A stretch of DNA of 64,000 nucleotides from contig CAJTEE010000001.1 of the NCBI GenBank assembly GCA_910575275.1, forward strand, positions 744,001-808,000, read 5' to 3'. Position 1 is the stretch's first letter. Each line of letters starts with the position of its first letter. This DNA is from Lachnospiraceae bacterium. Lineage in GTDB: Bacteria; Bacillota; Clostridia; Lachnospirales; Lachnospiraceae. This document shows, in pieces, positions 1-8,989 of this stretch. Position numbers and translations under genes: made by a program. Below the pieces are notes generated by a model that worked only from the letters and a program-made list of their open reading frames with translations, did no database searches and was not told the DNA's origin.

Positions 1-1613
1 GAGACGGTGCGTGCCTGGTTGTAAAAGTACTGGCAAAGCTTTCCGCAATACTCCCGATTGCCCGGCTGAATCCAGCCAAACAGGATCCCGTCAAGCCGGC
101 TGTCCCGGCTCCCCGTCAAAAGCTCTGTCAGATACCCCTCCACGATCCCTTGGGGGATGCGATGGGCGGCTTCCTTTTGCCTCCCGTCTGCATCACTTAC
201 ATACAAAAGCCGCAGCTTGTAGGAAGCGGTTTTCTCATTCCAGACGATCTTGTTGAATACCTCCAGGAGACGGCCGATCCGCTCTCCGTTCCTTTTTTCT
301 CCAAACACGAATCTCTTGTACAGATGGCGGTCCAGCCAGTTTATACACTCCTCCTCCGGCGCAAACAGAAGCTTTGCCGCTGCCGCTGCCGCAAACCATG
401 TCTCTCCATAGTCTTCAAAGCAGGAGACGGCGAGCCTCCCAAGCTCCGGCTCTGACCGATACAGCAGGCAGTGCAGAAAGAATCCCGGAATCGTGTCCAT
501 TCTTCCCGTCACTCCTTCTTTCCGGTCCGGGCGGGCAAACCGCTTTTCCAGCCCGGCCGCAAGCCGCCAGCACTCCCCGGCCTCCCAGCCGCTCTTTCCC
601 CGCAGCGCCCGAAAGCAGGCGGTAAGAGACGCGTCCTCCTCCTTCGTGAGCGAAATCGTCTGCCCGAAGGCCGCGTCGGAGCCGGCCCACGGCATGAACC
701 ATTTTTTTAACGCCGCCGCCGTCAACGCTGAGGCCCAGTCTCTTGTCGTCTCTGTCAGATAAGAGAACGCCTCCTGCGGCTTTTGGGCAGCAAAATCCGC
801 CCAGAAGGCCGCCGTCTTCTCTCCGTCCATCAAAGCCAGCGCCCAGAGAGCCGCCTTTTTATGCGCTCCCCGCTCCGTCTTTGCCAGCTCCAGGAGAAGT
901 TCTTCGTTCTCCTGGCTGTGGCGCAGGGCATAGATCAGAGCCGTCCTTACCTCTTTTTCCGCCTCCGCAAGCTGTTCCCGGTAGAACACATTGGCCGCAG
1001 GCCCCGCGATGTCCTCTATGACCGCAACGCGCCGCACCATTTCTTTTTTCCCTTTCGGGTCAAAGTCCTTGCTAAGAAGTACAAGGAGTTCAGGTCCGCT
1101 CTCCTTTAACCACCTCATGACCTGCTCCGCGAGCTCCGGATACGAGGAGCCAAGCGCCTTTACAAGCGCCGGCTTCACCCGGTAGTCCTCAAAAAGCTCC
1201 GGATGCTCCTTATGTGTTTCCATAACAAAGCTGTAGCGGCCGCCGCCGGAGGTTCCCAATGCATCCAAAAGCGCATGGAGAACCGAATAGGGGGCGTTCA
1301 TCACCGCGCTCCCCCAGCGGGCGATCTGGATCTCCTCAATCTTGCTTGGGACATCGACCGCCCCCTGTGTCAAAATCACCGCATCCACCAGGGTAAGCGC
1401 GTCTAAAAGCGCCCCCGGCCTTTCCTTCTTATCCGCTGCCGACAGCCTCCCCAGAAGCTGGCCGATCCTTGCAAACACAGGCGATGCGGTCTCCAGTGGC
1501 TTCATCGCCTCGACGGCCCTTTTCAGCCGAAAATCCTCCTCCAGCAGGCCGCACCCCGAAAGCATCATATGGGTCAGCCTCGTTTGAAGCTTATATAACG
1601 GAGAAATATCCAT
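1..1613 (-). CDS. HEAT-repeat-like hypothetical protein, 3' end beyond window
   Basis: An open frame starts with ATG at 1613, after a strong AAGGAGGG site, and runs without a stop to the left edge (537 codons visible). It begins MDISPLYKLQTRL. The middle is rich in Ala/Leu/Glu helices with pairs such as EKEVRTALIYALRHS followed by RGAHKKAALWALALMDG. This looks like HEAT-type helical repeats, which usually form protein-binding scaffolds. There is no signal peptide or membrane segment. It starts only 20 nt after the SWIM-protein stop, so the two are almost certainly co-transcribed. In other bacteria SWIM proteins are often found beside MoxR ATPase and VWA-domain genes, and those could lie further left. 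No catalytic motif is visible and the function is unknown. Confidence 0.72.
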   Translation of the reverse strand, partial: MDISPLYKLQTRLTHMMLSGCGLLEEDFRLKRAVEAMKPLETASPVFARIGQLLGRLSAADKKERPGALLDALTLVDAVILTQGAVDVPSKIEEIQIARWGSAVMNAPYSVLHALLDALGTSGGGRYSFVMETHKEHPELFEDYRVKPALVKALGSSYPELAEQVMRWLKESGPELLVLLSKDFDPKGKKEMVRRVAVIEDIAGPAANVFYREQLAEAEKEVRTALIYALRHSQENEELLLELAKTERGAHKKAALWALALMDGEKTAAFWADFAAQKPQEAFSYLTETTRDWASALTAAALKKWFMPWAGSDAAFGQTISLTKEEDASLTACFRALRGKSGWEAGECWRLAAGLEKRFARPDRKEGVTGRMDTIPGFFLHCLLYRSEPELGRLAVSCFEDYGETWFAAAAAAKLLFAPEEECINWLDRHLYKRFVFGEKRNGERIGRLLEVFNKIVWNEKTASYKLRLLYVSDADGRQKEAAHRIPQGIVEGYLTELLTGSRDSRLDGILFGWIQPGNREYCGKLCQYFYNQARTV

Positions 1614-1633
1614 GATCCGTTCCCTCCTTCCCG

Positions 1634-3082
1634 TCAATACAAAAGCCGGATGAGATTCGTTTGGGTGACAATGCTGACGGGCTTAAGCATCAGACGTCTT
1701 GTACGTTTGTCATAGTAGAAAGCGCCAAGCAGGATCTGCCCCTTCAAAAGGCTTCCGTCCGGGAGCAGGAAAAGCCTCTCTGTTGTCGCCTCCAGCCCCG
1801 GCATGTCTCCCAGAAGGATCGTTTTCCCATCCCTTGTGCGAAGGACCGGACCCGCATCAGCCAGCCCGATTTCTTCATAGGAGATCAAACGGAGCAGCAT
1901 GGGGGCGGCCAGCGCATTTTTCAGATAGTTTTTTGCCGTCTTCGCCTCCACTGCCAGATCTGCGTTTGCGAAGGAACGCAGCCTTTCCAAATCTCCAGCC
2001 GTCACTGCACGCAGCTTAAAGCCCTCCCAGCGAACGCGCCGGTTTCCCTCCCCGGGATAGAAGCAGGCCTCGGGAACCTGCATCACTCCAAACCGTGTGT
2101 CCTCCTGCGCCACATATTTAAGCGCCTTCAGAGGGCGGTAGTTGTGCGTCAGACAGACCTCACCGGTTTCCAGATCCACATAGCAGCCTGTATCAATGAA
2201 TTCCTTCCTGGCCTCGTCATACACAACCCAGAACGCCGCCTGGATGAGCTCCCGGTCTTTTTTGCTGTTTCCGGCCGCCGCCAACTCCGAGAGCTTCCAG
2301 ATCCCTCCTAACTCCTCATAGAGCGGATTGGGCTCCTGTTCCATGCTATCGGCCTCGAGCCTGTCTGTCAAATACTGTTTTGCTTGTTTTACCAGCGCCC
2401 AGAGTCTTTGCAGCGTGTCGATGGCCGTCTCATAATGCCTTTCATCGGCATCCTTCTGAAACGCTTCGATCTCAAGCGTCAGTCGGTTTAACAGCCTTTG
2501 GGGACCCGGAAGGTAATAATCGCCGAGCTGCTTGGAAAGCTGCCTGTATGCAGGAAGCGCCGTCCCGCCTATGGTTCCCACGCCTGCGTTTACCAGGTCA
2601 AAAACCATCTGCCTGACAAGCTCTAGGCCCTCAAGCTGTTTCTTCCATTTTTTTGCCCTCGCCGTCTTCGCCGCCTTTGAGACGGAAGGCGGCTTGATGG
2701 CTTCGGCGCTCTCTTTCGTCTCTTTGGCCTTTGCGTCCCTTGCCTGCTTTTTTTCTCTCTTTTTTATTATATCCTCGGGAATTTCGCAGACCGCAAAATT
2801 CTTCTGCGCCAGGATCTCATACAGCAGTGCCAGACTGTGTTTGCACGGAAACTGCCTGCTTGGGCAGGAGCATCGGAAAACCGGTGAAACCGCTGTAAGG
2901 AAATCGGCCGTCGTGATATAATTGTTTTTTCCGCTTCCCGTGCACTCTCCCAAATAAAACGTATCGTCAGCAGAACGTTCCCTTCTCACAAAGCTGTCCT
3001 TCTGCGATAGTTTGCGGCCGTTTGCGGCCGCTGCCGGGTTGGGCGCAAACGCCAAAATCTGCTGTTCCGTGATCTGCCTCAT
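1634..3082 (-). CDS. SWIM zinc-finger domain protein (482 aa)
   Basis: The start is set at ATG 3082 (MRQITEQQ) because AGGAGGAATCGGT precedes it. The frame opens 19 codons further upstream but has no ribosome site there. Residues 71-82 read CSCPSRQFPCKH, a clean CxC-x6-CxH SWIM zinc-binding signature. A Lys/Ala/Glu-rich charged linker follows at about residues 105-140. The C-terminal 300 residues are helical with no enzyme motif that I recognise. SWIM domains bind nucleic acid or protein partners. The E. coli YehQ-type proteins have the same lead domain and sit beside MoxR and VWA genes. Here the next gene is a HEAT-like protein 20 nt downstream. The role is unknown, but the domain call is firm. 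Confidence 0.85.
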   Translation of the reverse strand: MRQITEQQILAFAPNPAAAANGRKLSQKDSFVRRERSADDTFYLGECTGSGKNNYITTADFLTAVSPVFRCSCPSRQFPCKHSLALLYEILAQKNFAVCEIPEDIIKKREKKQARDAKAKETKESAEAIKPPSVSKAAKTARAKKWKKQLEGLELVRQMVFDLVNAGVGTIGGTALPAYRQLSKQLGDYYLPGPQRLLNRLTLEIEAFQKDADERHYETAIDTLQRLWALVKQAKQYLTDRLEADSMEQEPNPLYEELGGIWKLSELAAAGNSKKDRELIQAAFWVVYDEARKEFIDTGCYVDLETGEVCLTHNYRPLKALKYVAQEDTRFGVMQVPEACFYPGEGNRRVRWEGFKLRAVTAGDLERLRSFANADLAVEAKTAKNYLKNALAAPMLLRLISYEEIGLADAGPVLRTRDGKTILLGDMPGLEATTERLFLLPDGSLLKGQILLGAFYYDKRTRRLMLKPVSIVTQTNLIRLLY

Positions 3083-3203
3083 ACCGATTCCTCCTGTCCC
3101 TGTCTGCGCCGCCCATGCACCGGCGGCTCTTTGTACCAAATTTTTTCATATAAAAACAGAGCAGCCTGACCCCCTTCTGCCCTGCTGCATCCCATATATA
3201 TAT

Positions 3204-4079
3204 TCATTTTCTTGGGAGGATCCCGCGCGCCACGCCCTCTCCGATGCAGGCGGCGTACGCCTGCGTCGTCGCCGGATCGGAATGGCCCATCATGGTCTGA
3301 ACCGCTTTCACGTCTGCGCCGTTGAGCAGCAGGTGAGCGGCAACGGAATGGCGCAACGTATGCGGTGTAATGGCCGCCTCGATCCCCGCCCGCTTCCCGT
3401 AGTGCTTGATAATTTTCCAGAAACCCTGGCGGCTCATTTCCCCTCCGCTACAGTTTGTAAACAGCCGGTCCGTCTCCTTTCCCTTTAAAAGCAAGCCCCT
3501 GGACTTTTCTAAATAGCAGGCTAACGCCTCTCTGACCGTCCAGCCAAAGGGTACCATGCGTTCCTTCTGTCCGTCGCGGCAGACAATATAGCCCACGCCC
3601 ATATGAATATCCGAAAGCTTCAGGCCGACCAGCTCGGAGACACGGATTCCGGTCGCGTATAAAAGTTCCAGCATGGCACGGTCACGCAGCTCCTTCGCGC
3701 TCTCGCCGGAAGGCTCCGATAAAAGCCGTTTTACTTCATCTACAGACAGGATCACGGGAATCTTTTTCTCGATTTTCGGGGCATGAATGGATTCCGCCGG
3801 GTCGCGTTTCAGGAGACCCCGTTTAAATTCATAATGAAAAAACGCCTTCGTGGATGCTAGCATCCGGGAAACGGTTGCCGACGCCTTTCCCTCCTTCTCC
3901 AGGCAGAGAATATAAGAATTCAAAGCGGTTTTTGTAACCTTTGCCGTTTCTTTGATCCCCATCTTCTCCAGGAACGCCGCCATCTGTAAAAGATCTCTCT
4001 GATAGGAAACACATGTATTCTCCGATGCTCCCTTTTCCGTCCGTAAATATTCGGTAAAATTTACTATTTCCTCTTTCAT
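3204..4079 (-). CDS. xerD: Tyrosine recombinase XerC/XerD family
   Basis: This 291-aa site-specific recombinase has the normal length for XerD, which resolves chromosome dimers at dif. Residues 1-90 form the SAM-like core-binding domain. The catalytic set is visible: R146 (ATGIRVSEL), K172 in the beta hairpin (DGQKERMVP), H240-x2-R243 (HTLRHS), H266 (GHSDPATTQ) and the nucleophile Y275 (QAYAACIGEG). The ribosome site is weak (AAGGGAATTAACG). A promoter, TTGATT-N17-TATAAT, lies at 4141-4169. A nearby NUDIX gene, spoIIM and xerD match the nudF-spoIIM-fur-xerD neighbourhood of Bacillus, which supports a housekeeping XerD rather than a phage integrase. XerC cannot be fully excluded from sequence alone. 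Confidence 0.9.
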   Translation of the reverse strand: MKEEIVNFTEYLRTEKGASENTCVSYQRDLLQMAAFLEKMGIKETAKVTKTALNSYILCLEKEGKASATVSRMLASTKAFFHYEFKRGLLKRDPAESIHAPKIEKKIPVILSVDEVKRLLSEPSGESAKELRDRAMLELLYATGIRVSELVGLKLSDIHMGVGYIVCRDGQKERMVPFGWTVREALACYLEKSRGLLLKGKETDRLFTNCSGGEMSRQGFWKIIKHYGKRAGIEAAITPHTLRHSVAAHLLLNGADVKAVQTMMGHSDPATTQAYAACIGEGVARGILPRK

Positions 4080-4140
4080 CGTTAATTCCCTTATCCCCCG
4101 GTCAAAGCATTTTTTGCCTGTAAATCCTCTGTGTTTTTAC

Positions 4141-4169
4141 ATTATAGCCCTATTTGCAGGTAAAATCAA
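4141..4169 (-). promoter_or_regulatory. sigma-A promoter for xerD
   Basis: On the minus strand TTGATT (4164-4169) is followed after exactly 17 nt by TATAAT (4141-4146), about 60 nt upstream of the xerD start. Confidence 0.65.
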
Positions 4170-4214
4170 ACATATTTTACCCACTTTCCCTCTATTTTGC
4201 AAAATGTTGGCAGC

Positions 4215-4235
4215 GGATCAGACGACGTCTGATCC
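4215..4235 (-). terminator. Hairpin downstream of spoIIM
   Basis: A perfect inverted repeat, GGATCAGAC-gac-GTCTGATCC, lies between spoIIM and xerD. It lacks a T-run, so it may be a weak terminator or only an mRNA-stabilising hairpin. Confidence 0.4.
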
Positions 4236-4281
4236 GTTTCAAATGGTGCAGCAGACGCAAAGCTCCATGCATGTCTCGTGT

Positions 4282-4824
4282 TCAAAGTGCATATGCCATC
4301 AGCCACGGATTGAAAAAGCTTTCCGCCACGGCGCCGAAAACGGTCAGTGCCGTCAGTGCAAGTGCCGCGGCAGGTTTCAGCTTTTTTCCGTATACGGGCA
4401 TCCACCAAGTTAGCACATAGAGTACCGGCACATAAAAAATACAGTGCGGAAGAATAAAAAGGGCATAGCGAAGGACGCCTGAAAGCCCCGCGTCCATCGT
4501 CAGGGCACACACGGCCACTGCCGAAGAAAACCCCAGAAAACCCAGGGCTCCGAGAAACAAAAGCGGCGCAATCTGTGTCATCGCAAACAAAAAGCCCAAA
4601 AACAGCGTGGAAAGCCGTTCGGCCGCGACTTGGACAAAAAGCTCCGAAAAGCTTTTCCTCTGGAGTGCCGCGGCCGAAACCATGCTTCCCTCGAGGTTCA
4701 AGAGTTCCCCCTTCATCTCCTCGTCCATCAGGTTGCAGAACAAGGTTCCCAAAACGGCTCCTGCGAGCAAAAAAAAGGACAGCCAAAGCTTCAGGCTGTC
4801 CTCACGGCTTCGAAATCCTTTCAT
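4282..4824 (-). CDS. spoIIM: SpoIIM-family (stage II sporulation M) membrane protein
   Basis: This 180-aa integral membrane protein has an N-terminal hydrophobic segment (about 12-28), a soluble stretch (30-65) and four further hydrophobic segments to the C-terminus. It includes the conserved style of FLGFLFAMTQIAPLLF and the late Gly/Ala-rich helices ending ESFFNPWLMAYAL. SpoIIM works with SpoIID and SpoIIP in septal peptidoglycan hydrolysis during engulfment of the forespore. The position between a NUDIX gene and xerD matches the conserved Firmicutes order. It is slightly shorter than the Bacillus protein. GGGGGATACC before the ATG at 4824 serves as ribosome site. Confidence 0.75.
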   Translation of the reverse strand: MKGFRSREDSLKLWLSFFLLAGAVLGTLFCNLMDEEMKGELLNLEGSMVSAAALQRKSFSELFVQVAAERLSTLFLGFLFAMTQIAPLLFLGALGFLGFSSAVAVCALTMDAGLSGVLRYALFILPHCIFYVPVLYVLTWWMPVYGKKLKPAAALALTALTVFGAVAESFFNPWLMAYAL

Positions 4825-4882
4825 GGTATCCCCCGCGCATACAGCTTTGTATCACTATATGAACGAAGGGCATGCGGTATTC

Positions 4883-5419
4883 TTAACGAATCCCCTCTCT
4901 TTGCGCATAGGCCGTAATCGCCGCCACGGTTTTGGCATCGCAAAGCTTCCCGTCATAGATGAGCGCCAACAGATCGCCGACCTCCCAGGGCTCCACGTCG
5001 ATACACTCGTCGTCGTCCAGATGCTGTTTGGAGGGAATCAGGTTTTTTGCGGTATATACTCCGATGCGCTCATTGCAGAACGCAACCGTCGTGTTGATCG
5101 TCATCAGATACTCGAGGCTGTCCGAGCGGTAGCCCGTCTCCTCCTCGAGCTCTCTAGCAGCACACTCGATCATCGGCTCATCTGGTGCGTCGAGCTTGCC
5201 GGCCGGAATCTCCAGCGTAAAACGGTCCAGCGCGTTCCGGTGCTGCCGTACCATCAGGATCCGGCCGTCCTCCAGTACCGGAAGAACGGCGGCTGCCCCG
5301 TCATGATGGATGAAATCATAGATTTTCTGAACTCCGTTTGTGACGACCGTATCGCGGTACACCTTCAAGATCGTTCCTGTATACGCGAGCTCTCTGTTTA
5401 AACGATTTGATTGTTCCAT
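4883..5419 (-). CDS. nudF: NUDIX hydrolase, ADP-ribose pyrophosphatase type
   Basis: A 178-aa hydrolase expected to cleave ADP-ribose and related nucleoside-diphosphate sugars to AMP plus a sugar phosphate. The NUDIX box is complete: GKLDAPDEPMIECAAR continues into ELEEETGY, matching GX5EX7REUXEEXGU with the usual acidic variation. The preceding VLEDGRILMVRQHRNAL and FTLEIPAGKLD are typical of the ADP-ribose-specific subfamily (NudF/YqkG). AGGCGG lies ahead of the ATG. It follows proC by 14 nt, so it is co-transcribed with it, and its order with spoIIM and xerD is conserved in Firmicutes. Confidence 0.88.
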   Translation of the reverse strand: MEQSNRLNRELAYTGTILKVYRDTVVTNGVQKIYDFIHHDGAAAVLPVLEDGRILMVRQHRNALDRFTLEIPAGKLDAPDEPMIECAARELEEETGYRSDSLEYLMTINTTVAFCNERIGVYTAKNLIPSKQHLDDDECIDVEPWEVGDLLALIYDGKLCDAKTVAAITAYAQREGIR

Positions 5420-5433
5420 ATTCTTATTTCCGC

Positions 5434-6231
5434 CTATTTCAGTCTCTTATTTTTTTCGTAGTTGGCGTCGCACGCCTTGATGATTGCGCTTCTGAAGCCG
5501 CCCTCCTCAAGCGCCGCCACGCCCTCAATGGTCGTACCGCCCGGCGAGCACACCATGTCCTTTAATTCTCCCGGATGCTTACCCGTCTCCAGGACCATTT
5601 TTGCACTCCCGAGAACCGCCTGGGCCGCCATCCGGTACGCCGCCTGTCTGGGAAGCCCGTTCTTTACACAGCCATCGGCCAGCGCCTCAATGAACATGTA
5701 CACATAGGCCGGCGAACAGCCGCTTGCGCTGGCCACCACGTCCAGAAGCCGTTCCTCGACCCGCTCCAGCCTGCCGAACGAGGTAAAGAAATGTTCGACC
5801 TCCTTCTTCTCCTCCTCGGAAAACAGGCTCTCGTCATACGAGATCCCCGTCATCCCTTCTCCCACCATGGCCGGCGTATTCGGCATGGCGCGGATCACGC
5901 GGACATTTCCCCCCAGGCCCTCGGTCAGATCCGCGATTGTATAGCCCGCCGCGATCGAAAGAATGACCTGATCCCTGGTCACTGTCTTTCGGATCTCCTC
6001 AAACACGTGTGGGAGCACCTGCGGTTTGACCGCAAGCACCAGATATTTGGCGTTCGCCGCGCATTCTGCATTCGAGGAAACGTGGGGAACACCCGTCTCC
6101 TTCGTAATCGTTTCCATCTTTTCTTCGTGGGCCGACGAAAACAGGATCTCGTTCGGAGCACATGTCTTTAAAAGCCCCTTCATGATCGCACAGCCCATAT
6201 TTCCCATTCCGATAAAACCGAATTTTGCCAT
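5434..6231 (-). CDS. proC: Pyrroline-5-carboxylate reductase
   Basis: A 265-aa NAD(P)H-dependent reductase for the last step of proline synthesis (1-pyrroline-5-carboxylate to L-proline). The start is ATG 6231 (MAKFGFIG) behind GAAGGAGGAG. Twelve upstream in-frame codons lack a better site. The Rossmann motif GFIGMGNMG lies at residues 5-13. LAVKPQVLP and IRAMPNTPAMVGEGMTGIS are diagnostic for ProC, as is the C-terminal MVCSPGGTTIEGVAALEEG. Length is normal. It has its own short upstream region, with a hairpin that ends the met transcript. Confidence 0.95.
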   Translation of the reverse strand: MAKFGFIGMGNMGCAIMKGLLKTCAPNEILFSSAHEEKMETITKETGVPHVSSNAECAANAKYLVLAVKPQVLPHVFEEIRKTVTRDQVILSIAAGYTIADLTEGLGGNVRVIRAMPNTPAMVGEGMTGISYDESLFSEEEKKEVEHFFTSFGRLERVEERLLDVVASASGCSPAYVYMFIEALADGCVKNGLPRQAAYRMAAQAVLGSAKMVLETGKHPGELKDMVCSPGGTTIEGVAALEEGGFRSAIIKACDANYEKNKRLK

Positions 6232-6271
6232 TTTTTCTCCTCCTTCTTCGTACACTATAGCAGACAATATG

Positions 6272-6304
6272 GGGGCTGTCCAGAATATTTTTCCGGACAG
6301 CCCC
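6272..6304 (-). terminator. Hairpin after metQ
   Basis: Inverted repeat GGGGCTGTCC / GGACAGCCCC with a 13-nt loop, 20 nt past the metQ stop. It has no long T-run. It probably ends or protects the metNIQ message before proC. Confidence 0.5.
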
Positions 6305-6323
6305 GCATATTTTCAAACGTATT

Positions 6324-7139
6324 TCAGGACAGCGGAACCACCGCGCCCTCGTACTTTTCTTCGATGAATTTCTTGATCTCGTCGCCCTTTAACACATCCA
6401 CGAGCGCCTTGATCTTTTCGTCGTTCTCATGCCCCTTTTGCACGGCCACGATATTGCCGTACGTCGTCGCGCCAATAGAATCCGCATCCTCGATCGCCAG
6501 CGCATCCGCCACCTTTAAACCGGCGCCGATTGCATAGTTGCCGTTGATAACCGCGATGTCCACATCCTGCAGGGAGCGCGGAAGCTGCGCCGCCTCCATC
6601 TCGACGATCTCGATGTTCTTCGGATTCTCTGCCACATCAAGCTTGGTTGCGTTGATTCCGGCTCCTTCCTTTAAAGTAATCACGCCTTGGGCCTCCAAAA
6701 GCAGAAGCGCACGCGCCTCATTAGTCGCATCGTTGGGAACCGCTACCTGTGCTCCGTCTGAAAGCGCATCCAGGGACGCCGTTTTTCCGGCATAGATCCC
6801 AAACGGCTCGTAGTGGATCATCCCCGCCGAGGCCAACTCCATCTTGCGCTCCTCGTTAAACTGATCCAGATACGGCTGATGCTGAAAGTAGTTGGCATCC
6901 AGATCGCCCGCGTCAAGCGCCACGTTTGGCTGCACATAGTCGTTATACTCCTTGATCTCCAACGTATAGCCCTGCTTTTCCAAAAGCGCCTTGGCCTCGT
7001 TTAAAATCTCCGCATGCGGCGAGGGGCTCGCACCCACGACGATCTTTTTATCTGCCTCATTTGAGGCCTTGGAGCCGCAGCCCGCAAGCGCTGCCGCGGC
7101 AAGCGTTACCGCAAGTATTGCACATATTCTTTTTTTCAT
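6324..7139 (-). CDS. metQ: MetQ methionine-binding lipoprotein
   Basis: A 271-aa NlpA-family substrate-binding lipoprotein. The signal peptide is MKKRICAILAVTLAAAALAG with lipobox LAGC (Cys21), so it is anchored outside the membrane. Family-typical stretches include VGASPSPHAEIL, DANYFQHQPYLDQFN, VAVPNDATNEARALLLLE and INGNYAIGAGL. It delivers D/L-methionine to MetI/MetN. It lies 105 nt after metI and ends the operon. The strong ribosome site AAGGAGAAAAGGAACT suits the need for more binding protein than permease. Confidence 0.93.
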   Translation of the reverse strand: MKKRICAILAVTLAAAALAGCGSKASNEADKKIVVGASPSPHAEILNEAKALLEKQGYTLEIKEYNDYVQPNVALDAGDLDANYFQHQPYLDQFNEERKMELASAGMIHYEPFGIYAGKTASLDALSDGAQVAVPNDATNEARALLLLEAQGVITLKEGAGINATKLDVAENPKNIEIVEMEAAQLPRSLQDVDIAVINGNYAIGAGLKVADALAIEDADSIGATTYGNIVAVQKGHENDEKIKALVDVLKGDEIKKFIEEKYEGAVVPLS

Positions 7140-7244
7140 AGTTCCTTTTCTCCTTTCGGAATTTTCCTTTTATTTATGTAAATCTTTTCTCCGTGCTGCC
7201 CGCGCGCCAGACCCCACTTGAAAAGACTGACATACTGAAATCCT

Positions 7245-7904
7245 TTACCGTTGTCTTCGGTCTACCTTTTTGACCAGCCACATCCCGAGGGACTGGATGC
7301 ACTGGACTACGATCACAAGAAGCGCGACGGCAACCCACATGATGCCGACCTGGTTCCGGTAGTAGCCGTAATTGATTGCCACGGCCCCGAGCCCGCCTGC
7401 ACCCACAAAGCCAGCCATGGCCGAATAGCCGAGAATCGTCGTCACTGCGATCGCTGCGTTTACAAGGAGCGACGGCTTCGCCTCCGGAATCAGTACCTTC
7501 CAGATAATCTGCCACGTAGAGGCTCCCATCGACTTTGCCGCCTCAATGATTCCGGCATCCACTTCCTTTAAAGACGCTTCTACAATCCGCGCCACATACG
7601 GGGCGGAGGCCAGCGTAAGCGGTACAATGATCGCTTTTGTCCCCACCGTCGTCCCCACGATCTTTCTCGTGAAGGGCAGGATCGCCACCAGCAGGATTAA
7701 AAACGGTACGGAGCGAAACAGATTAATCAACACGCCAAGCGTCTCCTGTACCCTGGGTCTCGGATCAATTCCTCCGGCCGCCCAAACAACCAACAGGATT
7801 CCCAGCGGAAGTCCCAAAACATACGCCACAAAGGAAGACACAAACGTCATAACCAGGCTGCTTCCCAGCTCCTCTGCAAACATAACTGCCAAATCAAAGG
7901 TCAT
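7245..7904 (-). CDS. metI: MetI methionine ABC permease
   Basis: A 219-aa inner-membrane permease with five hydrophobic segments. The cytoplasmic EAA loop is visible in GIIEAAKSMGASTWQIIWKV, where it docks on MetN. The N-terminus (ELGSSLVMTFVSSFVAYVLGLPLG) and ILGYSAMAGFVGAGGLG are typical of MetI. Its ATG lies inside the 3' end of metN (11-nt overlap), which indicates translational coupling. Confidence 0.94.
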   Translation of the reverse strand: MTFDLAVMFAEELGSSLVMTFVSSFVAYVLGLPLGILLVVWAAGGIDPRPRVQETLGVLINLFRSVPFLILLVAILPFTRKIVGTTVGTKAIIVPLTLASAPYVARIVEASLKEVDAGIIEAAKSMGASTWQIIWKVLIPEAKPSLLVNAAIAVTTILGYSAMAGFVGAGGLGAVAINYGYYRNQVGIMWVAVALLVIVVQCIQSLGMWLVKKVDRRQR

Positions 7905-8913
7905 CTTTTCCTACCTCCTCATACGGTACTTTGGCCCGCTCCAGATAATGCAGGACGCGTTCGATATCCGTCTCGCTGTCCGGCAGCTCGACGATCATCT
8001 GCCCGGCCGCCATCCCTTTTATGTCACGGGTAGCCGCATACATGATATTGATCGGAACCTTGCAGGCCAGGATCACGTTGGAGATTACGGGCTCATTGGA
8101 AGCCAGGCCGTCAAACGTAATCCGAAACAGGCGCCCCCTGCCGAACTCCACCTTTTCGGCCGCGTCCCCCAGAATCAACTGCCGGCCGATCTTTGAAGTC
8201 GGGCCCGCGAAAATCTTCGTGACGCTTCCGATCTCTGCGATCCGGCTTTTGTCAATGATTGCGACTCTGTCGCAGACCGCTTCGATCACCGCCATCTCAT
8301 GCGTGATGATGATAACCGTAATACCCAGCTTTTGGTTGATTTCCTTCAAAAGCTGCAGAATCGACTTTGTCGTATTCGGGTCGAGAGCGCTTGTGGCCTC
8401 GTCACACAGAAGCACCTTCGGATTCGTCGCCATGGCCCTAGCAATCGCCACTCTCTGCTTCTGTCCGCCGGAAAGCTGCGACGGGTAGGCCTTTTCCCTG
8501 TCTGAAAGCCCCACCAGCTTTAAGAGCTCCCGCGCCCGGTCTACGGCCTCTTTTTTTTGTATGCCTGCAATTTCTAACGGAAAACAGACATTCCCCAGAA
8601 CGGTCCTCTGTGCCAGCAGATTAAACTGCTGAAAAATCATTCCCATGGACCGGCGTGTCTTTCTGAGCTCGGCGTCCTTCATTGCCGAGAGCGGTTGCCC
8701 GTCGTAATAGACCTCGCCCTCCGTCGGAATCTCCAGAAAATTCATGCACCGCACCAGCGTACTCTTTCCCGCTCCCGACAAGCCGATGATTCCGAAGATC
8801 TCTCCGGGCATAATCTCCAGATTGATTCCCTCAAGCGCCCGAACGCGTCCCTGGCTCCCTGTAAACTCTTTTTTTAGTTCCGTCAGCCGGATGATCGGTT
8901 TCTTTTCTTCCAT
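7894..8913 (-). CDS. metN: MetN methionine ABC ATPase with NIL domain
   Basis: A 339-aa ATPase. The start is ATG 8913 (MEEKKPIIRL) after GGGAGAAAA. Walker A is GLSGAGKST at 44-52, the signature is LSGGQKQR at about 148-155, and Walker B is VLLCDEATSALD. The C-terminal 75 residues (after about 260) form the NIL/ACT-like domain, which binds methionine and shuts down transport when internal methionine is high. It is the first gene of metNIQ and is preceded by a roughly 320-nt leader holding a Met-rich small reading frame and a terminator. Expression is therefore probably controlled by attenuation as well as by NIL feedback. Confidence 0.95.
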   Translation of the reverse strand: MEEKKPIIRLTELKKEFTGSQGRVRALEGINLEIMPGEIFGIIGLSGAGKSTLVRCMNFLEIPTEGEVYYDGQPLSAMKDAELRKTRRSMGMIFQQFNLLAQRTVLGNVCFPLEIAGIQKKEAVDRARELLKLVGLSDREKAYPSQLSGGQKQRVAIARAMATNPKVLLCDEATSALDPNTTKSILQLLKEINQKLGITVIIITHEMAVIEAVCDRVAIIDKSRIAEIGSVTKIFAGPTSKIGRQLILGDAAEKVEFGRGRLFRITFDGLASNEPVISNVILACKVPINIMYAATRDIKGMAAGQMIVELPDSETDIERVLHYLERAKVPYEEVGKDDL

Positions 8914-8933
8914 ACAGATTTTCTCCCTTTTAA

Positions 8934-8987
8934 TATAAAAAAGTGTGCGCATCCTGGCCCGGAAGGGCCTTTCCCTATAAGAAAGCA
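8934..8987 (-). repeat. Leader element shared with the TM1266/ABC operon
   Basis: Read on the minus strand this stretch contains CTTATAGG, a GGCCC-ttcc-GGGCC hairpin, GGATGCGCAC and a T6 run, ending just before the metN ribosome site. A near copy sits at 35141-35214 in the same position before another ABC operon. The plus-strand cores ATAAAAAAGTGTGCGCATCC and ATAAAAAAGTGCGCATCC differ only by a TG insertion. The function is unknown. It could be a mobile palindromic unit or part of a regulatory leader. Confidence 0.6.
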
Positions 8988-8989
8988 AA

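Noticed and set aside
1661-2311. 216-codon plus-strand frame opposite the SWIM gene
   Set aside because: Composition is antisense-like (Gln/Arg/His-rich), there is no ribosome site, and it lies wholly within the better-supported minus-strand gene.
4166-4786. 206-codon minus-strand frame overlapping spoIIM
   Set aside because: It is a shifted-frame shadow, Arg/Gly/Phe-rich, while the overlapping frame encodes a clean SpoIIM membrane protein.
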